Source: Cellulophaga algicola DSM 14237
GTDB taxonomy: Bacteria > Bacteroidota > Bacteroidia > Flavobacteriales > Flavobacteriaceae
Assembly (NCBI RefSeq): GCF_000186265.1
Contig: NC_014934.1
Span: forward strand, 2,542,001-2,606,000
Reading direction: 5' to 3'
Length of the DNA stretch: 64,000 nt
In this document: piece by piece, positions 9,056 to 17,907 of the stretch
Position numbering within the stretch: position 1 is the stretch's first letter
Layout of the letters: each line of letters starts with the position of its first letter
The notes under the pieces: model-generated
Databases searched by the model: none
What the model was told of the DNA's origin: nothing
Seen by the model: only the letters and a program-made list of their open reading frames with translations
Made by a program: the position numbers and the translations under genes

Positions 9056-9919
9056 TTAGCCAAGATATGTTTTTAATATTTTACTTCTAGACGTATGCTT
9101 TAATCTACGAATCGCTTTTTCTTTAATTTGACGTACACGTTCTCTTGTAAGGTCAAAAGTTTCGCCAATTTCTTCAAGTGTCATAGAATGTTGACCTGCA
9201 AGTCCAAAATACAACCGAATAACATCAGCTTCTCTTGGTGTTAAGGTCTCTAAAGCTCTTTCTATTTCAGTTCGTAAAGATTCATGCAATAACTCTCTGT
9301 CAGGATTAGGAGACTCACCACTACGTAATACATCATAAAGGTTAGAATCTTCTCCATCAATTAAAGGGGCATCCATGGAGACGTGACGACCAGAGTTTTT
9401 CAATGATTGTTTCACATCTTCAACAGTCATATCTAATTCTTTTGCAATTTCTTCTGGTGAAGGTTGGCGTTCATGCGCTTGCTCCAAGAAGGCAAAAGTT
9501 TTATTAATCTTGTTTATAGATCCAATTTTGTTTAATGGTAAACGAACAATACGAGACTGTTCTGCTAATGCTTGTAAGATAGATTGACGAATCCACCAAA
9601 CAGCGTAAGAGATAAATTTAAAACCACGCGTTTCATCAAAACGTTGTGCGGCTTTAATAAGACCAAGGTTACCCTCATTAATTAAATCAGGAAGTGTAAG
9701 CCCTTGATTTTGGTATTGTTTTGCAACAGATACCACGAATCTTAAGTTCGCTTTGGTTAATTTTTCCAAAGCTGCTTGATCACCTTTTTTTATTCGTTGT
9801 GCCAATTCTACTTCTTCATCGGCGGTAATTAAATCTACCTTACCAATTTCTTGTAAATATTTGTCTAACGAAGCGGTCTCCCTGTTGGTTACCTGTTTTG
9901 TAATCTTTAGCTGTCTCAT
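9056..9919 (-). CDS. rpoD: RNA polymerase primary sigma factor (RpoD/SigA)
   Basis: 287 residues, short like all Bacteroidota primary sigma factors because region 1.1 and the non-conserved region are absent. Visible are region 1.2 ([16 protein letters not shown]), region 2 with [13 protein letters not shown] and the promoter-melting segment [15 protein letters not shown], region 3, and region 4.2 ([21 protein letters not shown]). It should recognise the TAnnTTTG/TTG promoters marked elsewhere in this window. It is monocistronic, with its own terminator at 8915-8939. The 132-base upstream region holds no perfect TAnnTTTG box. A TATAAT-like element about 22 bases after a TTTG is the best candidate. 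Confidence 0.97.
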   Translation of the reverse strand: MRQLKITKQVTNRETASLDKYLQEIGKVDLITADEEVELAQRIKKGDQAALEKLTKANLRFVVSVAKQYQNQGLTLPDLINEGNLGLIKAAQRFDETRGFKFISYAVWWIRQSILQALAEQSRIVRLPLNKIGSINKINKTFAFLEQAHERQPSPEEIAKELDMTVEDVKQSLKNSGRHVSMDAPLIDGEDSNLYDVLRSGESPNPDRELLHESLRTEIERALETLTPREADVIRLYFGLAGQHSMTLEEIGETFDLTRERVRQIKEKAIRRLKHTSRSKILKTYLG

Positions 9920-10051
9920 CTAAATATTCCTTTCTAATATTATATTGTTATGCATTAGCTGCATTAGATTATACGTTGAAAAATAAAAAATGTTACAAAC
10001 ATGATGGATTATTTTGATTTTTTTGGATAAAATACCTGTTTTGAGGTTGTA

Positions 10052-11020
10052 TTATTCAAAATCCAAGAGTTGAGTGGCCTTTATTAAGTTTTTTAAAGCA
10101 TCAATTTTTTCGTAAAGTTTATTAAAAAAAATGTTCCGTTCCTTTTCTCCTGTACTGTTTAATAGTTTTGACATTTGTAGCTGTCGCATCATAAATGCTT
10201 CTGCTTGATCACAAGTATGTCTGTCATTTGTCTTATAATAAGAGAGTAGTGTAAATGGTACGTAGAGTGATTTTAAGTTAGGAGCAGTTACTAAAATAGT
10301 GTTATTCATTAAATGAAGTTCATTGTAATAGAACATGAAATTAGTAGTCGTAGAATTAATTTTTTCTGCAATTTTTTGAATTAATTTTTTAAGTTGTTCG
10401 CATAAAATTAAGCCACTTTCTGTAGTTATAATACCCGCTTTGTGATAATAATGTATTTGTTTTAAAGTACTGTTTATGGTTGTAATGTCCCATATTTCTG
10501 TAATATTTAAGTCGTTGTACAAACTGCCTAATTTAGTGCCGGCTTGTATTAATGAAAGCGTTGGGCTAAATTCTTCAAATGCTTTATTGTTAAATGTTTT
10601 GTCTAAAAGCTTTAACCAAACAAATAGTTTGAAGTGGCTTAATTCATCATTAGAAAGGTTATAAAAAATAGGAATATCTTTCGCAGAATATAAGATTCTA
10701 CAATCTTTTTTCTTTAACAGGGGGATTAAGGAAGTATAAGAATCTTCAAAGTACTGTTGTAATTCTTCTTCTTTATTAATTCCATTTGTTTTTTCTACGA
10801 CTACAAAATTTGATGTACCACTACCAAATAATCTATCTAGCGACAGATTAAAGTATTTTGCTAAAATAATTGTTTCGTCTAAAGAAAATTTACTTTTTAA
10901 ACTAGTGCGTCTGTGGGCGGCATCATAACTAATTTCTAATGCTGTCGCAATACTTTCTATTAAAGATTCATTCGGAGGTAAGATCTCCTGAACATGATTA
11001 AGTAGTTCTTTTTGAAACAT
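10052..11020 (-). CDS. Helix-turn-helix transcriptional regulator, flavobacterial type
   Basis: 322 residues. The first 65 residues form a lambda-repressor-like HTH (IATALEISYDAAHRRTSLK, then LDETIILAKYFNLSLDRLF). The remaining 250 residues are helical with no recognised ligand domain, possibly a TPR-like or BetR-like effector part. It is divergent from the IS-disrupted surface-repeat gene, with 102 bases between starts, so that gene is a natural candidate target, but this is inference from position. No partner enzyme is adjacent. Confidence 0.75.
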   Translation of the reverse strand: MFQKELLNHVQEILPPNESLIESIATALEISYDAAHRRTSLKSKFSLDETIILAKYFNLSLDRLFGSGTSNFVVVEKTNGINKEEELQQYFEDSYTSLIPLLKKKDCRILYSAKDIPIFYNLSNDELSHFKLFVWLKLLDKTFNNKAFEEFSPTLSLIQAGTKLGSLYNDLNITEIWDITTINSTLKQIHYYHKAGIITTESGLILCEQLKKLIQKIAEKINSTTTNFMFYYNELHLMNNTILVTAPNLKSLYVPFTLLSYYKTNDRHTCDQAEAFMMRQLQMSKLLNSTGEKERNIFFNKLYEKIDALKNLIKATQLLDFE

Positions 11021-11091
11021 AAAATTGTGATTATCGCAAATAATATATTGTACTTATGTGAATATACCTATTTAATTTGTGTTATATGCAA

Positions 11092-11099
11092 TAATTTTG
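11092..11099 (+). promoter_or_regulatory. Candidate -7 box for the disrupted surface-repeat gene
   Basis: TAATTTTG fits TAnnTTTG and ends 23 bases before the ATG at 11123. A TTTG at 11076-11079 is too close (12 bases) to be the usual -33 element. Confidence 0.4.
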
Positions 11100-11397
11100 G
11101 ATCGTAACTAACATTTAAAATTATGAAATATATTCTAATAGTTTTTGTTTTTTGGGTAAGTGGTCAAGTTCAAGCTCAAAATGAGCTGCAAAATAGAAAA
11201 TTTAGAGCTCCATTATGGACAACGCATGATACTGATGTAGATATTGCAGGTGTTTCATTTGGGTTTGTGCCAAGAGATTTGACTAATGATACTTCTTTGG
11301 TGAGAACCTATGGAGTAAGGGTAGAGGCTTTTCCGTTGTCTTTCTTTTACTTTATGGCTCCTAAAAGCCCTTTGTCTACGTATAATGAAGAATATTA

Positions 11398-11407
11398 TAA
11401 AACTTTA
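11398..11407 (+). repeat. Left copy of IS target duplication
   Basis: TAAAACTTTA, identical to 12365-12374. The exact duplication is 8-10 bp; the ends are ambiguous because the outermost bases match on both sides. Confidence 0.8.
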
Positions 11408-12365
11408 TAGAGGTCAGTAGTTAATTACTTATTAATTCAGCTTGATTGATTTTATCATTATTGACCATTTTAACAATAAGATTATTGAATATTGTAGCTT
11501 TACTTTGAGATCTGTTTATTCTAAAACAAAATTCATTGAAATATCTATTTAAATTATTGTCACTAACCCAAGAATAAGTTGTTCTTATCCAAGATTTAAC
11601 CTGATGTATCATTGTATGAAGCGCTTTAAAATTTAACCCTCCATTACTTTCTATTTGTGTGATGTCGTAAGCCTTTGCAATAGGACTATAGCCTCTCCAT
11701 TTATCTGTAGTAATCTTTGCGTTTCGGCTGATATGGTTGACAAAAATATATTGTAAGGATTGTGCTGAAAAATCATCTATTTTCATAGCATACATTCTTT
11801 TTACCTTTCCATCTTCTGTAAGCTGAACAGCTGTAACCGCCTTCTTTTTCTTAGCATTGTAGCTTCTGCCAACTTTTGTTTCTTCTCTGCCCCCTAAAAC
11901 AAATTCATCTACATGAACAACTCCGTCCATAGGATTATTCCCACTCGAAGACATAGCTTCTCTGACCTTAAGCATAAAAAGTCTAGCTGTTTTTTCTGTT
12001 ACTCCGTAACGTACTCCCATATAACTTGCAGATAAGCTTTTCGTGCTTGTAGCCATCTCAAAACAAATAAAAAATGCTTTGCGAACACCAAACTTTACCT
12101 TGTGAAATAATGTATCTGCTGTTGCGGATTCTGTATGTCTACAAATATTACATTGCCTAGAGAAATCAGCACGTGTTTGACAGGCTATATGATTGCATCT
12201 AGAACATTTAAAAGGGGTTTTAGACTTAATATTTGCTAAATATTCTTTGCAATCATTGTCCGTTTTGAAGCAATCAGAGAACTCTAGAAGATTTTGACCC
12301 TTGAAAATATCCATAATTTAATATATTTACTGAGTATCAAGATACGAAGTTAGCTACTGACCTCT
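11408..12365 (-). mobile_element. IS1595-family insertion sequence, about 958 bp
   Basis: Terminal inverted repeats begin AGAGGTCAGTAG at 11409-11424 and (reverse complement) 12350-12365, matching at 15 of 16 bases. A direct target repeat flanks the element. It carries one intact transposase gene whose stop codon lies inside the left inverted repeat. Size, zinc-ribbon DDE transposase and target duplication of about 8 bp fit the IS1595/ISXO2 group. All features look intact, so the element may be active. Confidence 0.9.
11421..12314 (-). CDS. IS1595-family (ISXO2-like) transposase
   Basis: 297 residues. The N-terminal zinc ribbon shows CSRC (about 38-41) and CNIC (about 56-59). The ISXO2-like catalytic core follows, with HVDEFVLGG for the first acidic residue and TDKWRGYSPI for the second, then a C-terminal helical region ending with a FNEFCFRINR segment typical of the family. 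Length is normal and no frameshift is seen. It is transcribed opposite to the host gene. The stop codon is embedded in the left terminal repeat. Confidence 0.92.
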   Translation of the reverse strand: MDIFKGQNLLEFSDCFKTDNDCKEYLANIKSKTPFKCSRCNHIACQTRADFSRQCNICRHTESATADTLFHKVKFGVRKAFFICFEMATSTKSLSASYMGVRYGVTEKTARLFMLKVREAMSSSGNNPMDGVVHVDEFVLGGREETKVGRSYNAKKKKAVTAVQLTEDGKVKRMYAMKIDDFSAQSLQYIFVNHISRNAKITTDKWRGYSPIAKAYDITQIESNGGLNFKALHTMIHQVKSWIRTTYSWVSDNNLNRYFNEFCFRINRSQSKATIFNNLIVKMVNNDKINQAELISN

Positions 12366-12374
12366 AAAACTTTA
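12365..12374 (+). repeat. Right copy of IS target duplication
   Basis: TAAAACTTTA, identical to 11398-11407, directly abutting the right inverted repeat. Confidence 0.8.
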
Positions 12375-12808
12375 AAAGGGAATGCTTCTCAGCAGATTAA
12401 CGGACTTAATATTGCAACTGGCTCTTTTGAGGAGATAGATGTTAATGGAATTTCTACGACACTTTTTTTACATTACAGTAGAAAGCATAATGGGGTAGCG
12501 GTTGCAGGAGTAACAAATACTATTGAGCGTGGCAATGGATTAATGATTGCTTACGGTGGTAATGATGTATATCACGGAAATGGAATTATGGTAGGAACTC
12601 TCTTCGGAAATTCTACCAACTCATTTAATGGCTTACAAATAAGTGCAGCTAATTTTATTTCTGAAAAAGGAACTGGATTACAGATTGGTATTTTTAATTC
12701 TGCTACTAATTTCAGAGGTCTTCAATTAGGTTTATGGAATAAGAATTCTAAACGGTCATTGCCGTTTATTAATTGGCAATTTAAAACCTAGTTAGTTTTT
12801 AAAACTAA

Positions 12809-12840
12809 AAAAGCCCAATAAACTTAATTATTGGGCTTTT
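12809..12840. terminator. Bidirectional terminator between the surface-repeat gene and pnp
   Basis: A perfect 13-bp stem (12809-12821 with 12828-12840, loop of 6) has a GCCC core. It begins with A-runs and ends with a T-run, so it can serve both converging genes. Confidence 0.8.
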
Positions 12841-12863
12841 ATTATTTTGAGAAAGATTGAAAA

Positions 12864-15107
12864 TTAATCTTCTTTTTTATCTCCTCTTGGTTTTCTATCG
12901 TCTTGACGGTTGTCACGTCCGCGATTATCTCTACCTCTATTGTCACGACCACGATCGTTGCTCTCTCTTGGTGGTCTTGCTACATAACCTTCAGGTTTTG
13001 GTAATAAAGCTTTACGAGATACTTTCTCTTTACGAGTTTTAGGATCTACACCGAAATACTTCACTTCAAATACATCTCCCATATTAACAACGTCAGAAAC
13101 ATTTTCTGTACGTTCCCAAGCTAGTTCAGATACATGTAATAAAACTTCATTTCCTGGAGCTTCTGCATATTCTACTACTGCACCAAAATCTAACATTTTT
13201 ATTACTTTCACTTCGTAAGATTTACCAAGTTCAGGCTTGAATAAGATAGAATCTATTTTTGCTAAAACAGCATCAATACCTTCTTGTCCTACACCTAAAA
13301 TTTCAACAATACCTTCTTCAGTTACTGGATCTTCGTTTATAACAATAGTAGTTCCAGTTTCTTTTTGCATTTCCTGAATAACTTTTCCACCTGGGCCAAT
13401 TAAAGCACCAATGAATTCGTTAGGAATACGTCTCGTAACCATTTTTGGAGCATGTGGTTTCACATCTTCAGCTGGAGTAGAAATAGTATCTGTAATCTTG
13501 CCTAAAATATGTAAACGACCATCACGAGCTTGTTTTAATGCATTCACTAAAATTTCGTAGGATAAGCCTTTAATTTTAATATCCATTTGGCAAGCAGTAA
13601 TCCCTTCAGAAGTACCAGTTACTTTAAAGTCCATATCTCCTAAGTGATCTTCATCTCCTAAAATATCAGACAATACGGCGTAACGATCACCATCAGAAAT
13701 TAATCCCATTGCTATACCAGAAACAGGACGTTTCATTTTAACACCAGCATCCATTAAAGCCATTGTACCAGCACAAACCGTTGCCATAGAAGAAGAACCG
13801 TTAGATTCTAACACTTCAGAAACAACACGTACCGTATAAGGACAATCACTAGGAATCATTCCTTTTAAACCACGTTGCGCTAAGTTACCATGACCAACTT
13901 CTCTTCTAGAAGTTCCTCTTAGGGGTCTAGCTTCACCAGTACAAAAAGGAGGGAAGTTATAATGTAAATAGAAATTTTCTTCACCTTCAAAAGAGGGCAT
14001 ATCTATTTTGTTAGCATCTCTAGAAGTACCTAAAGTTACGGTTGCTAAAGCTTGAGTTTCCCCACGTGTAAATATAGCAGAACCGTGTGTAGACGGTAAG
14101 TAATCTATCTCACACCAGATTGGTCTAATTTCGTCAGTCTTACGACCGTCTAAACGTAAACCTTCACTTAAGGTTAATTCACGAACTGCTTCTTTTTCAG
14201 CTTTTCTATAGTAACCTCCTACAAGGTGACCAAATTCTGCCATTTCTTCTTCGGTAAAAGATGCTTTTACTTCTTCTTTTACTTCAGCGAATGCATTCGT
14301 ACGCTCTGCTTTAGAAGTTCCCTTCTTAGCAATAGCATAACATTTATCGTAAGCTAAATCGTGTATTCTTTTTTCTAGTTCTTCGTTTACTTCTGCAGTA
14401 GCGTATTCGCGAGTTTCTTTTTTACCAAAAGCTTCAGCTAAACGTAATTGAGCAGCAATTTGAACTTTAATAGCTTCATGAGCAAACTTGATAGCATCTG
14501 CCATCACTTCCTCAGAAATCTCATCCATTTCACCTTCAACCATCATTACAGAATCAGCAGAAGCACCAATCATCATTTCTAAATCAGATTCTGCTAATTG
14601 AGCACGGGTTGGGTTAATTACAAATTCTCCATTTACACGAGCAACTCTAGCTTCAGAGATAGCACATTCAAAAGGGAAATCTGATAATTGGATTGCAGCA
14701 GAAGCAGCTAAACCAGCCATAGCTTCAGGCATAACATTTTCATCATGAGACATTAACTGAATCATCACTTGTGTCTCTGCGTGGTAATCTTTTGGGAATA
14801 AAGGACGTAAAACACGGTCTACTAAACGCATTGTTAATACCTCACCATCACTTGGTCTTGCTTCTCTTTTGAAGAAACCACCAGGGTAACGACCTGCAGC
14901 TGCAAATTTCTCTCTGTAGTCTACAGTAAGTGGAAGAAAGTCCACATCGCTTTGTTTGTAATTAGAAACTACAGTACATAATAACATACAGTTTCCAGAT
15001 TGAACAACAACAGAACCATGTGCCTGTTTTGCTAATTTTCCAGTTTCGATAGAAATTTCTCTACCGTCCCCAAGGTCAATAACCTCTTTAAATACTTTTG
15101 GAATCAT
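12864..15107 (-). CDS. pnp: Polyribonucleotide nucleotidyltransferase (PNPase)
   Basis: 747 residues from the ATG at 15107; five further in-frame codons upstream begin only with TTG and are not family-like. It is a phosphorolytic 3'-5' exoribonuclease of RNA turnover. Two RNase PH-like domains are present: the first contains [21 protein letters not shown], and the second has the [23 protein letters not shown] region with the catalytic aspartates. A KH domain ([17 protein letters not shown]) and an S1 domain ([17 protein letters not shown]) follow. The C-terminal 40 residues are an unusual charged tail with RGRDN repeated three times, encoded by 15-bp near-repeats. It lies downstream of rpsO, the classical pairing. 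Confidence 0.97.
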   Translation of the reverse strand: MIPKVFKEVIDLGDGREISIETGKLAKQAHGSVVVQSGNCMLLCTVVSNYKQSDVDFLPLTVDYREKFAAAGRYPGGFFKREARPSDGEVLTMRLVDRVLRPLFPKDYHAETQVMIQLMSHDENVMPEAMAGLAASAAIQLSDFPFECAISEARVARVNGEFVINPTRAQLAESDLEMMIGASADSVMMVEGEMDEISEEVMADAIKFAHEAIKVQIAAQLRLAEAFGKKETREYATAEVNEELEKRIHDLAYDKCYAIAKKGTSKAERTNAFAEVKEEVKASFTEEEMAEFGHLVGGYYRKAEKEAVRELTLSEGLRLDGRKTDEIRPIWCEIDYLPSTHGSAIFTRGETQALATVTLGTSRDANKIDMPSFEGEENFYLHYNFPPFCTGEARPLRGTSRREVGHGNLAQRGLKGMIPSDCPYTVRVVSEVLESNGSSSMATVCAGTMALMDAGVKMKRPVSGIAMGLISDGDRYAVLSDILGDEDHLGDMDFKVTGTSEGITACQMDIKIKGLSYEILVNALKQARDGRLHILGKITDTISTPAEDVKPHAPKMVTRRIPNEFIGALIGPGGKVIQEMQKETGTTIVINEDPVTEEGIVEILGVGQEGIDAVLAKIDSILFKPELGKSYEVKVIKMLDFGAVVEYAEAPGNEVLLHVSELAWERTENVSDVVNMGDVFEVKYFGVDPKTRKEKVSRKALLPKPEGYVARPPRESNDRGRDNRGRDNRGRDNRQDDRKPRGDKKED

Positions 15108-15120
15108 AAAATTGATTTGC

Positions 15121-15261
15121 AACTTGTCTTAACAAGTTAGTTAAACTTTGATCTTTTTTGTCTTTAATTAAGACGGACAGTTGTTGTGCTGTTGTAGTGG
15201 TGTGACCAATGAAAAACTATATGCAAGCTTTTTGTCTGCTGCCTTAAATTATTATTTAAGG
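15121..15261 (-). promoter_or_regulatory. Structured 5' leader of pnp
   Basis: The 230 bases between rpsO and pnp hold two perfect inverted repeats: a 7-bp stem at 15121-15138 just upstream of the start, and an 8-bp stem at 15242-15261 with loop of 4. In enterobacteria the pnp leader hairpin is cleaved by RNase III and mediates autoregulation. Whether this leader acts similarly is inference. No protein-coding frame was recognised in the gap. Confidence 0.35.
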
Positions 15262-15305
15262 ACTTCTTGTAAAGATACATCAAAAACTAATTTAATGTAT
15301 TAAAA

Positions 15306-15331
15306 AAGGGGGAAGCTAAGCTTTCCCCCTT
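15306..15331 (-). terminator. Terminator after rpsO
   Basis: A stem with five consecutive G-C pairs (15306-15314 with 15323-15331) is followed on the minus strand by six T. It lies 7 bases past the rpsO stop. It is probably partial, because pnp follows on the same strand. Confidence 0.8.
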
Positions 15332-15337
15332 CGAAAA

Positions 15338-15607
15338 TTATTTTCTAATACCTAATTCTTTAATTATTTCACGATATCTTACAATATCTTTCTTAATTAA
15401 ATAATCTAATAAGCTTCTTCTTTTACCTACTAACATTACTAGAGAACGTTCCGTGTTGTAATCTTTACGGTTAGTTCTTAAGTGTTGACTTAAGTGCTCA
15501 ATACGGTGCGTAAACAATGCAATTTGCCCTTCAGCAGATCCAGTGTTTTTTTCTTCGCCACCGTGTTTTTTGAAAAGCTCAGCTTTTCCTTCTTTAGTTA
15601 AATACAT
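15338..15607 (-). CDS. rpsO: 30S ribosomal protein S15
   Basis: 89 residues, exactly the usual S15 length. It binds 16S rRNA at the h20-h22 junction early in 30S assembly. Diagnostic are IALFTHRIEHLSQHLRTNRKDYNTERSL (split here only by description) and the GKRRSLLDYLIKKD segment near residues 63-76. It is followed by a strong terminator and then pnp on the same strand. Confidence 0.97.
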   Translation of the reverse strand: MYLTKEGKAELFKKHGGEEKNTGSAEGQIALFTHRIEHLSQHLRTNRKDYNTERSLVMLVGKRRSLLDYLIKKDIVRYREIIKELGIRK

Positions 15608-15664
15608 TCCAATATTATGTTTAAATGATTTTTATGTATATGATTGAATTTTTCAACCAGTTTG

Positions 15665-15672
15665 CAAAGATA
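15665..15672 (-). promoter_or_regulatory. Candidate -7 box for rpsO
   Basis: TATCTTTG on the minus strand matches TAnnTTTG and would give a leader of about 50 bases. No clear TTG lies at the right distance upstream. S15 leaders often fold for autoregulation; no specific fold is claimed. Confidence 0.4.
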
Positions 15673-15764
15673 TAATTATTTTATGATAATCTTATTCTAT
15701 AAAAGAGAAATTTTAAATCTTCCTCTTTTTCTAAATTGATCAGTATCATGTAGCTAACCTATTT

Positions 15765-16643
15765 TTAAGCCGATTTCATTTCTTCTTTACGAACAGGAAT
15801 ATTTTGAATTAAATCAATATACAGATTAATCTTCTTTTTTAAGTTTTTTCTGTGTACGATAAAATCTAAGAAACCATGTTCCATTACAAATTCGGCAGTT
15901 TGAAAACCTTCAGGTAATTCTTTACCTGTAGCTTCCTTTACAACTCTTGGTCCTGCAAAACCTATTAATGCACCTGGCTCAGAAATATTAATATCGCCAA
16001 GCATTGCATACGAAGCAGTAGTTCCTCCAGTTGTTGGGTCTGTACATAGTGAAATATACGGTAAACCTGCGTCTGCTAACTGTGCTAGTTTTGCAGATGT
16101 TTTAGCTAATTGCATTAATGAAAGAGCAGCTTCCATCATACGTGCGCCACCAGACTTTGAAATCATTACAAATGGTAATTTCTTTTTGATTGCATAATCA
16201 ATACCACGCGCAATTTTTTCTCCGACAACACTTCCCATAGAGCCTCCGATAAAAGCAAAATCCATACAGCAAACTACAATATCCTTACCGTAAGATTTGC
16301 CTATAGCAGTTCTTACAGCATCAGTTAGACCTGTTTTTGCTTGTGCAGCTTTTAAGCGGTCTGCGTATTTTTTAGTGTCTTCAAATTTTAAAGGATCTTT
16401 AGATGTTAGTTTAGCATCAATCTCTTTAAATTTATTGTCATCAAATAAAATTTCGAAATACTCTTTACTTCCGATACGAACATGGTAATCGTCTTCTGGA
16501 CTTACATAAAAGTTTTTAGCTAATTCATCAGCTTCAACAATTTTACCTGTAGGCGATTTGTACCACAACCCTTTTGGGGTGTCTTTTTTTTCCTCCGTTG
16601 CAGTTTGTATTCCTTTTTCTTTTCTTTTAAACCAAGACGACAT
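15765..16643 (-). CDS. accD: Acetyl-CoA carboxylase carboxyltransferase subunit beta, without the zinc finger
   Basis: 292 residues. With AccA it forms the carboxyltransferase that moves CO2 from carboxybiotin to acetyl-CoA, the first step of fatty acid synthesis. The crotonase-like core is clear ([56 protein letters not shown]). In the N-terminal region the four Cys zinc ligands found in E. coli AccD are absent: the expected C-x-x-C pairs read SPTG and SPED in this protein, while the surrounding pattern ([13 protein letters not shown]) is kept. This appears to be a lineage trait rather than a mutation, judged from memory of other flavobacterial AccD. It starts 52 bases downstream of fbaA and may share its transcript. 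Confidence 0.93.
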   Translation of the reverse strand: MSSWFKRKEKGIQTATEEKKDTPKGLWYKSPTGKIVEADELAKNFYVSPEDDYHVRIGSKEYFEILFDDNKFKEIDAKLTSKDPLKFEDTKKYADRLKAAQAKTGLTDAVRTAIGKSYGKDIVVCCMDFAFIGGSMGSVVGEKIARGIDYAIKKKLPFVMISKSGGARMMEAALSLMQLAKTSAKLAQLADAGLPYISLCTDPTTGGTTASYAMLGDINISEPGALIGFAGPRVVKEATGKELPEGFQTAEFVMEHGFLDFIVHRKNLKKKINLYIDLIQNIPVRKEEMKSA

Positions 16644-16695
16644 ACATTGAATGTTTAGTTAAACGGCTATTTTATTGAGTTAGTTAGGCTGTAAA

Positions 16696-17763
16696 TTACA
16701 GCGTATCTACGTTGTTTAAATCAGCAAAAGCTTTTTTCAAACGTGTAACAAATGTTTTTTCACCTTCACGTAGCCATACTCTTGGATCGTAAAATTTCTT
16801 GTTAGGCTCATCGGCACCATTTGGGTTTCCTATTTGACCTTGTAAGAACTCTTTTTTGTCTTGGATGTAGTTACGAATACCTTCTAAAAATGCATATTGT
16901 AAATCAGTATCAATATTCATTTTTATAACTCCGTAGCTAATTCCTTCTCTAATTTCTTCTACTGTAGAACCAGATCCGCCATGAAAAACAAAATCAATAT
17001 GGTTGTGTTCTACGTTATATTTTTCAGTGATGTATTCCTGAGAATTTTTTAAAATTTTCGGAGTTAATTTAACATTACCTGGCTTGTAAACTCCATGAAC
17101 ATTACCAAATGCAGCGGCAATTGTAAATCTAGGACTTACTTTTGATAGTTCTTCATAAGCATAAGCCACCTCTTCTGGTTGTGTGTATAATTTAGAATCG
17201 TCAACATCAGAATTATCAACACCATCTTCTTCACCACCAGTAATACCTAATTCAATCTCTAAAGTCATCTCCATTTTTGCCATTCTAGTAAGGTACTCTT
17301 TACAGATTGCAATATTTTCTTCAAGAGGCTCTTCAGATAAATCAATCATATGAGAGCTGAAAAGAGATTTTCCAGTTTCTTTATAATGTTGTTCACTAGC
17401 ATCTAAAAGTCCATCTATCCAAGGTAATAATTTCTTAGCACAGTGGTCTGTATGCAAGATTACACTAACACCATATGCTTCTGCTAATTGGTGAATGTGT
17501 TTAGCTCCTGCGATAGCACCTTGTATAGCTGCTTTCTGACCTTCATTAGATAAGCTTTTTCCTGCATTAAATTGAGCGCCACCGTTAGAAAACTGAATGA
17601 TAACTGGTGCGTTTAATTCTGCTGCTGTTTCAAGAACTGCATTAATGGTGTCAGAACCAATAACATTTACTGCTGGTAAAGCAAATCCTTTTTCTTTTGC
17701 GTAGTTGAAAATTTCTTGTACTTGGTCTCCAGTTGCAACTCCTGGTTTAATATTATGAGCCAT
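16696..17763 (-). CDS. fbaA: Class II fructose-bisphosphate aldolase
   Basis: 355 residues, matching the long class IIA type. It cleaves fructose 1,6-bisphosphate to two triose phosphates using a divalent metal. Visible are the catalytic/metal segment ILHTDHCAKKLLPW, the metal-ligand glutamate region EIELGITGGEEDGVDN, AFGNVHGVYKPGN and the phosphate-binding FHGGSGS with INIDTDLQYAF-type strand near the C-terminus. Upstream is a TAnnTTTG box; downstream is accD. No anomalies. Confidence 0.97.
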   Translation of the reverse strand: MAHNIKPGVATGDQVQEIFNYAKEKGFALPAVNVIGSDTINAVLETAAELNAPVIIQFSNGGAQFNAGKSLSNEGQKAAIQGAIAGAKHIHQLAEAYGVSVILHTDHCAKKLLPWIDGLLDASEQHYKETGKSLFSSHMIDLSEEPLEENIAICKEYLTRMAKMEMTLEIELGITGGEEDGVDNSDVDDSKLYTQPEEVAYAYEELSKVSPRFTIAAAFGNVHGVYKPGNVKLTPKILKNSQEYITEKYNVEHNHIDFVFHGGSGSTVEEIREGISYGVIKMNIDTDLQYAFLEGIRNYIQDKKEFLQGQIGNPNGADEPNKKFYDPRVWLREGEKTFVTRLKKAFADLNNVDTL

Positions 17764-17803
17764 AATTTTTATTTCTTGAATTAGTAAATGAAAAAATGAA
17801 TAA

Positions 17804-17811
17804 CAAAAGTA
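17804..17811 (-). promoter_or_regulatory. Candidate -7 box for fbaA-accD
   Basis: TACTTTTG on the minus strand (TAnnTTTG) lies 40 bases before the fbaA ATG. No convincing TTG element upstream. Confidence 0.4.
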
Positions 17812-17907
17812 ATAAAATATTTAAGAGAGTGTCTTCTTTTTATCTGCAAACAGCGACCTGAGGCTCTTATTTTCTTGCGATAACGTTTTAGTTGTTATAC
17901 CTGTATT

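Larger units (their letters stand above)
11123..12791 (+). pseudogene. Secreted LA_2272-like surface-repeat protein, interrupted by an IS1595-type element
   Basis: The 5' part (11123-11407) encodes a signal peptide (cleavage near VQAQ) and the start of the mature protein. The 3' part resumes at 12375 and stops at 12789-12791. Deleting the IS plus one copy of the target duplication restores one frame, giving a product of about 237 residues that reads YYKTLKGNASQQ across the junction. The 3' part has repeats of the type GLQIGIFN and GLQLGLWN that resemble LA_2272-family surface-repeat proteins. In its present state translation stops at 11408-11410 in the element's left end, leaving 95 residues. 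Flanking HTH gene 10052-11020 is divergent. No other lesion was seen in either half, so the insertion appears recent. Confidence 0.85.
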
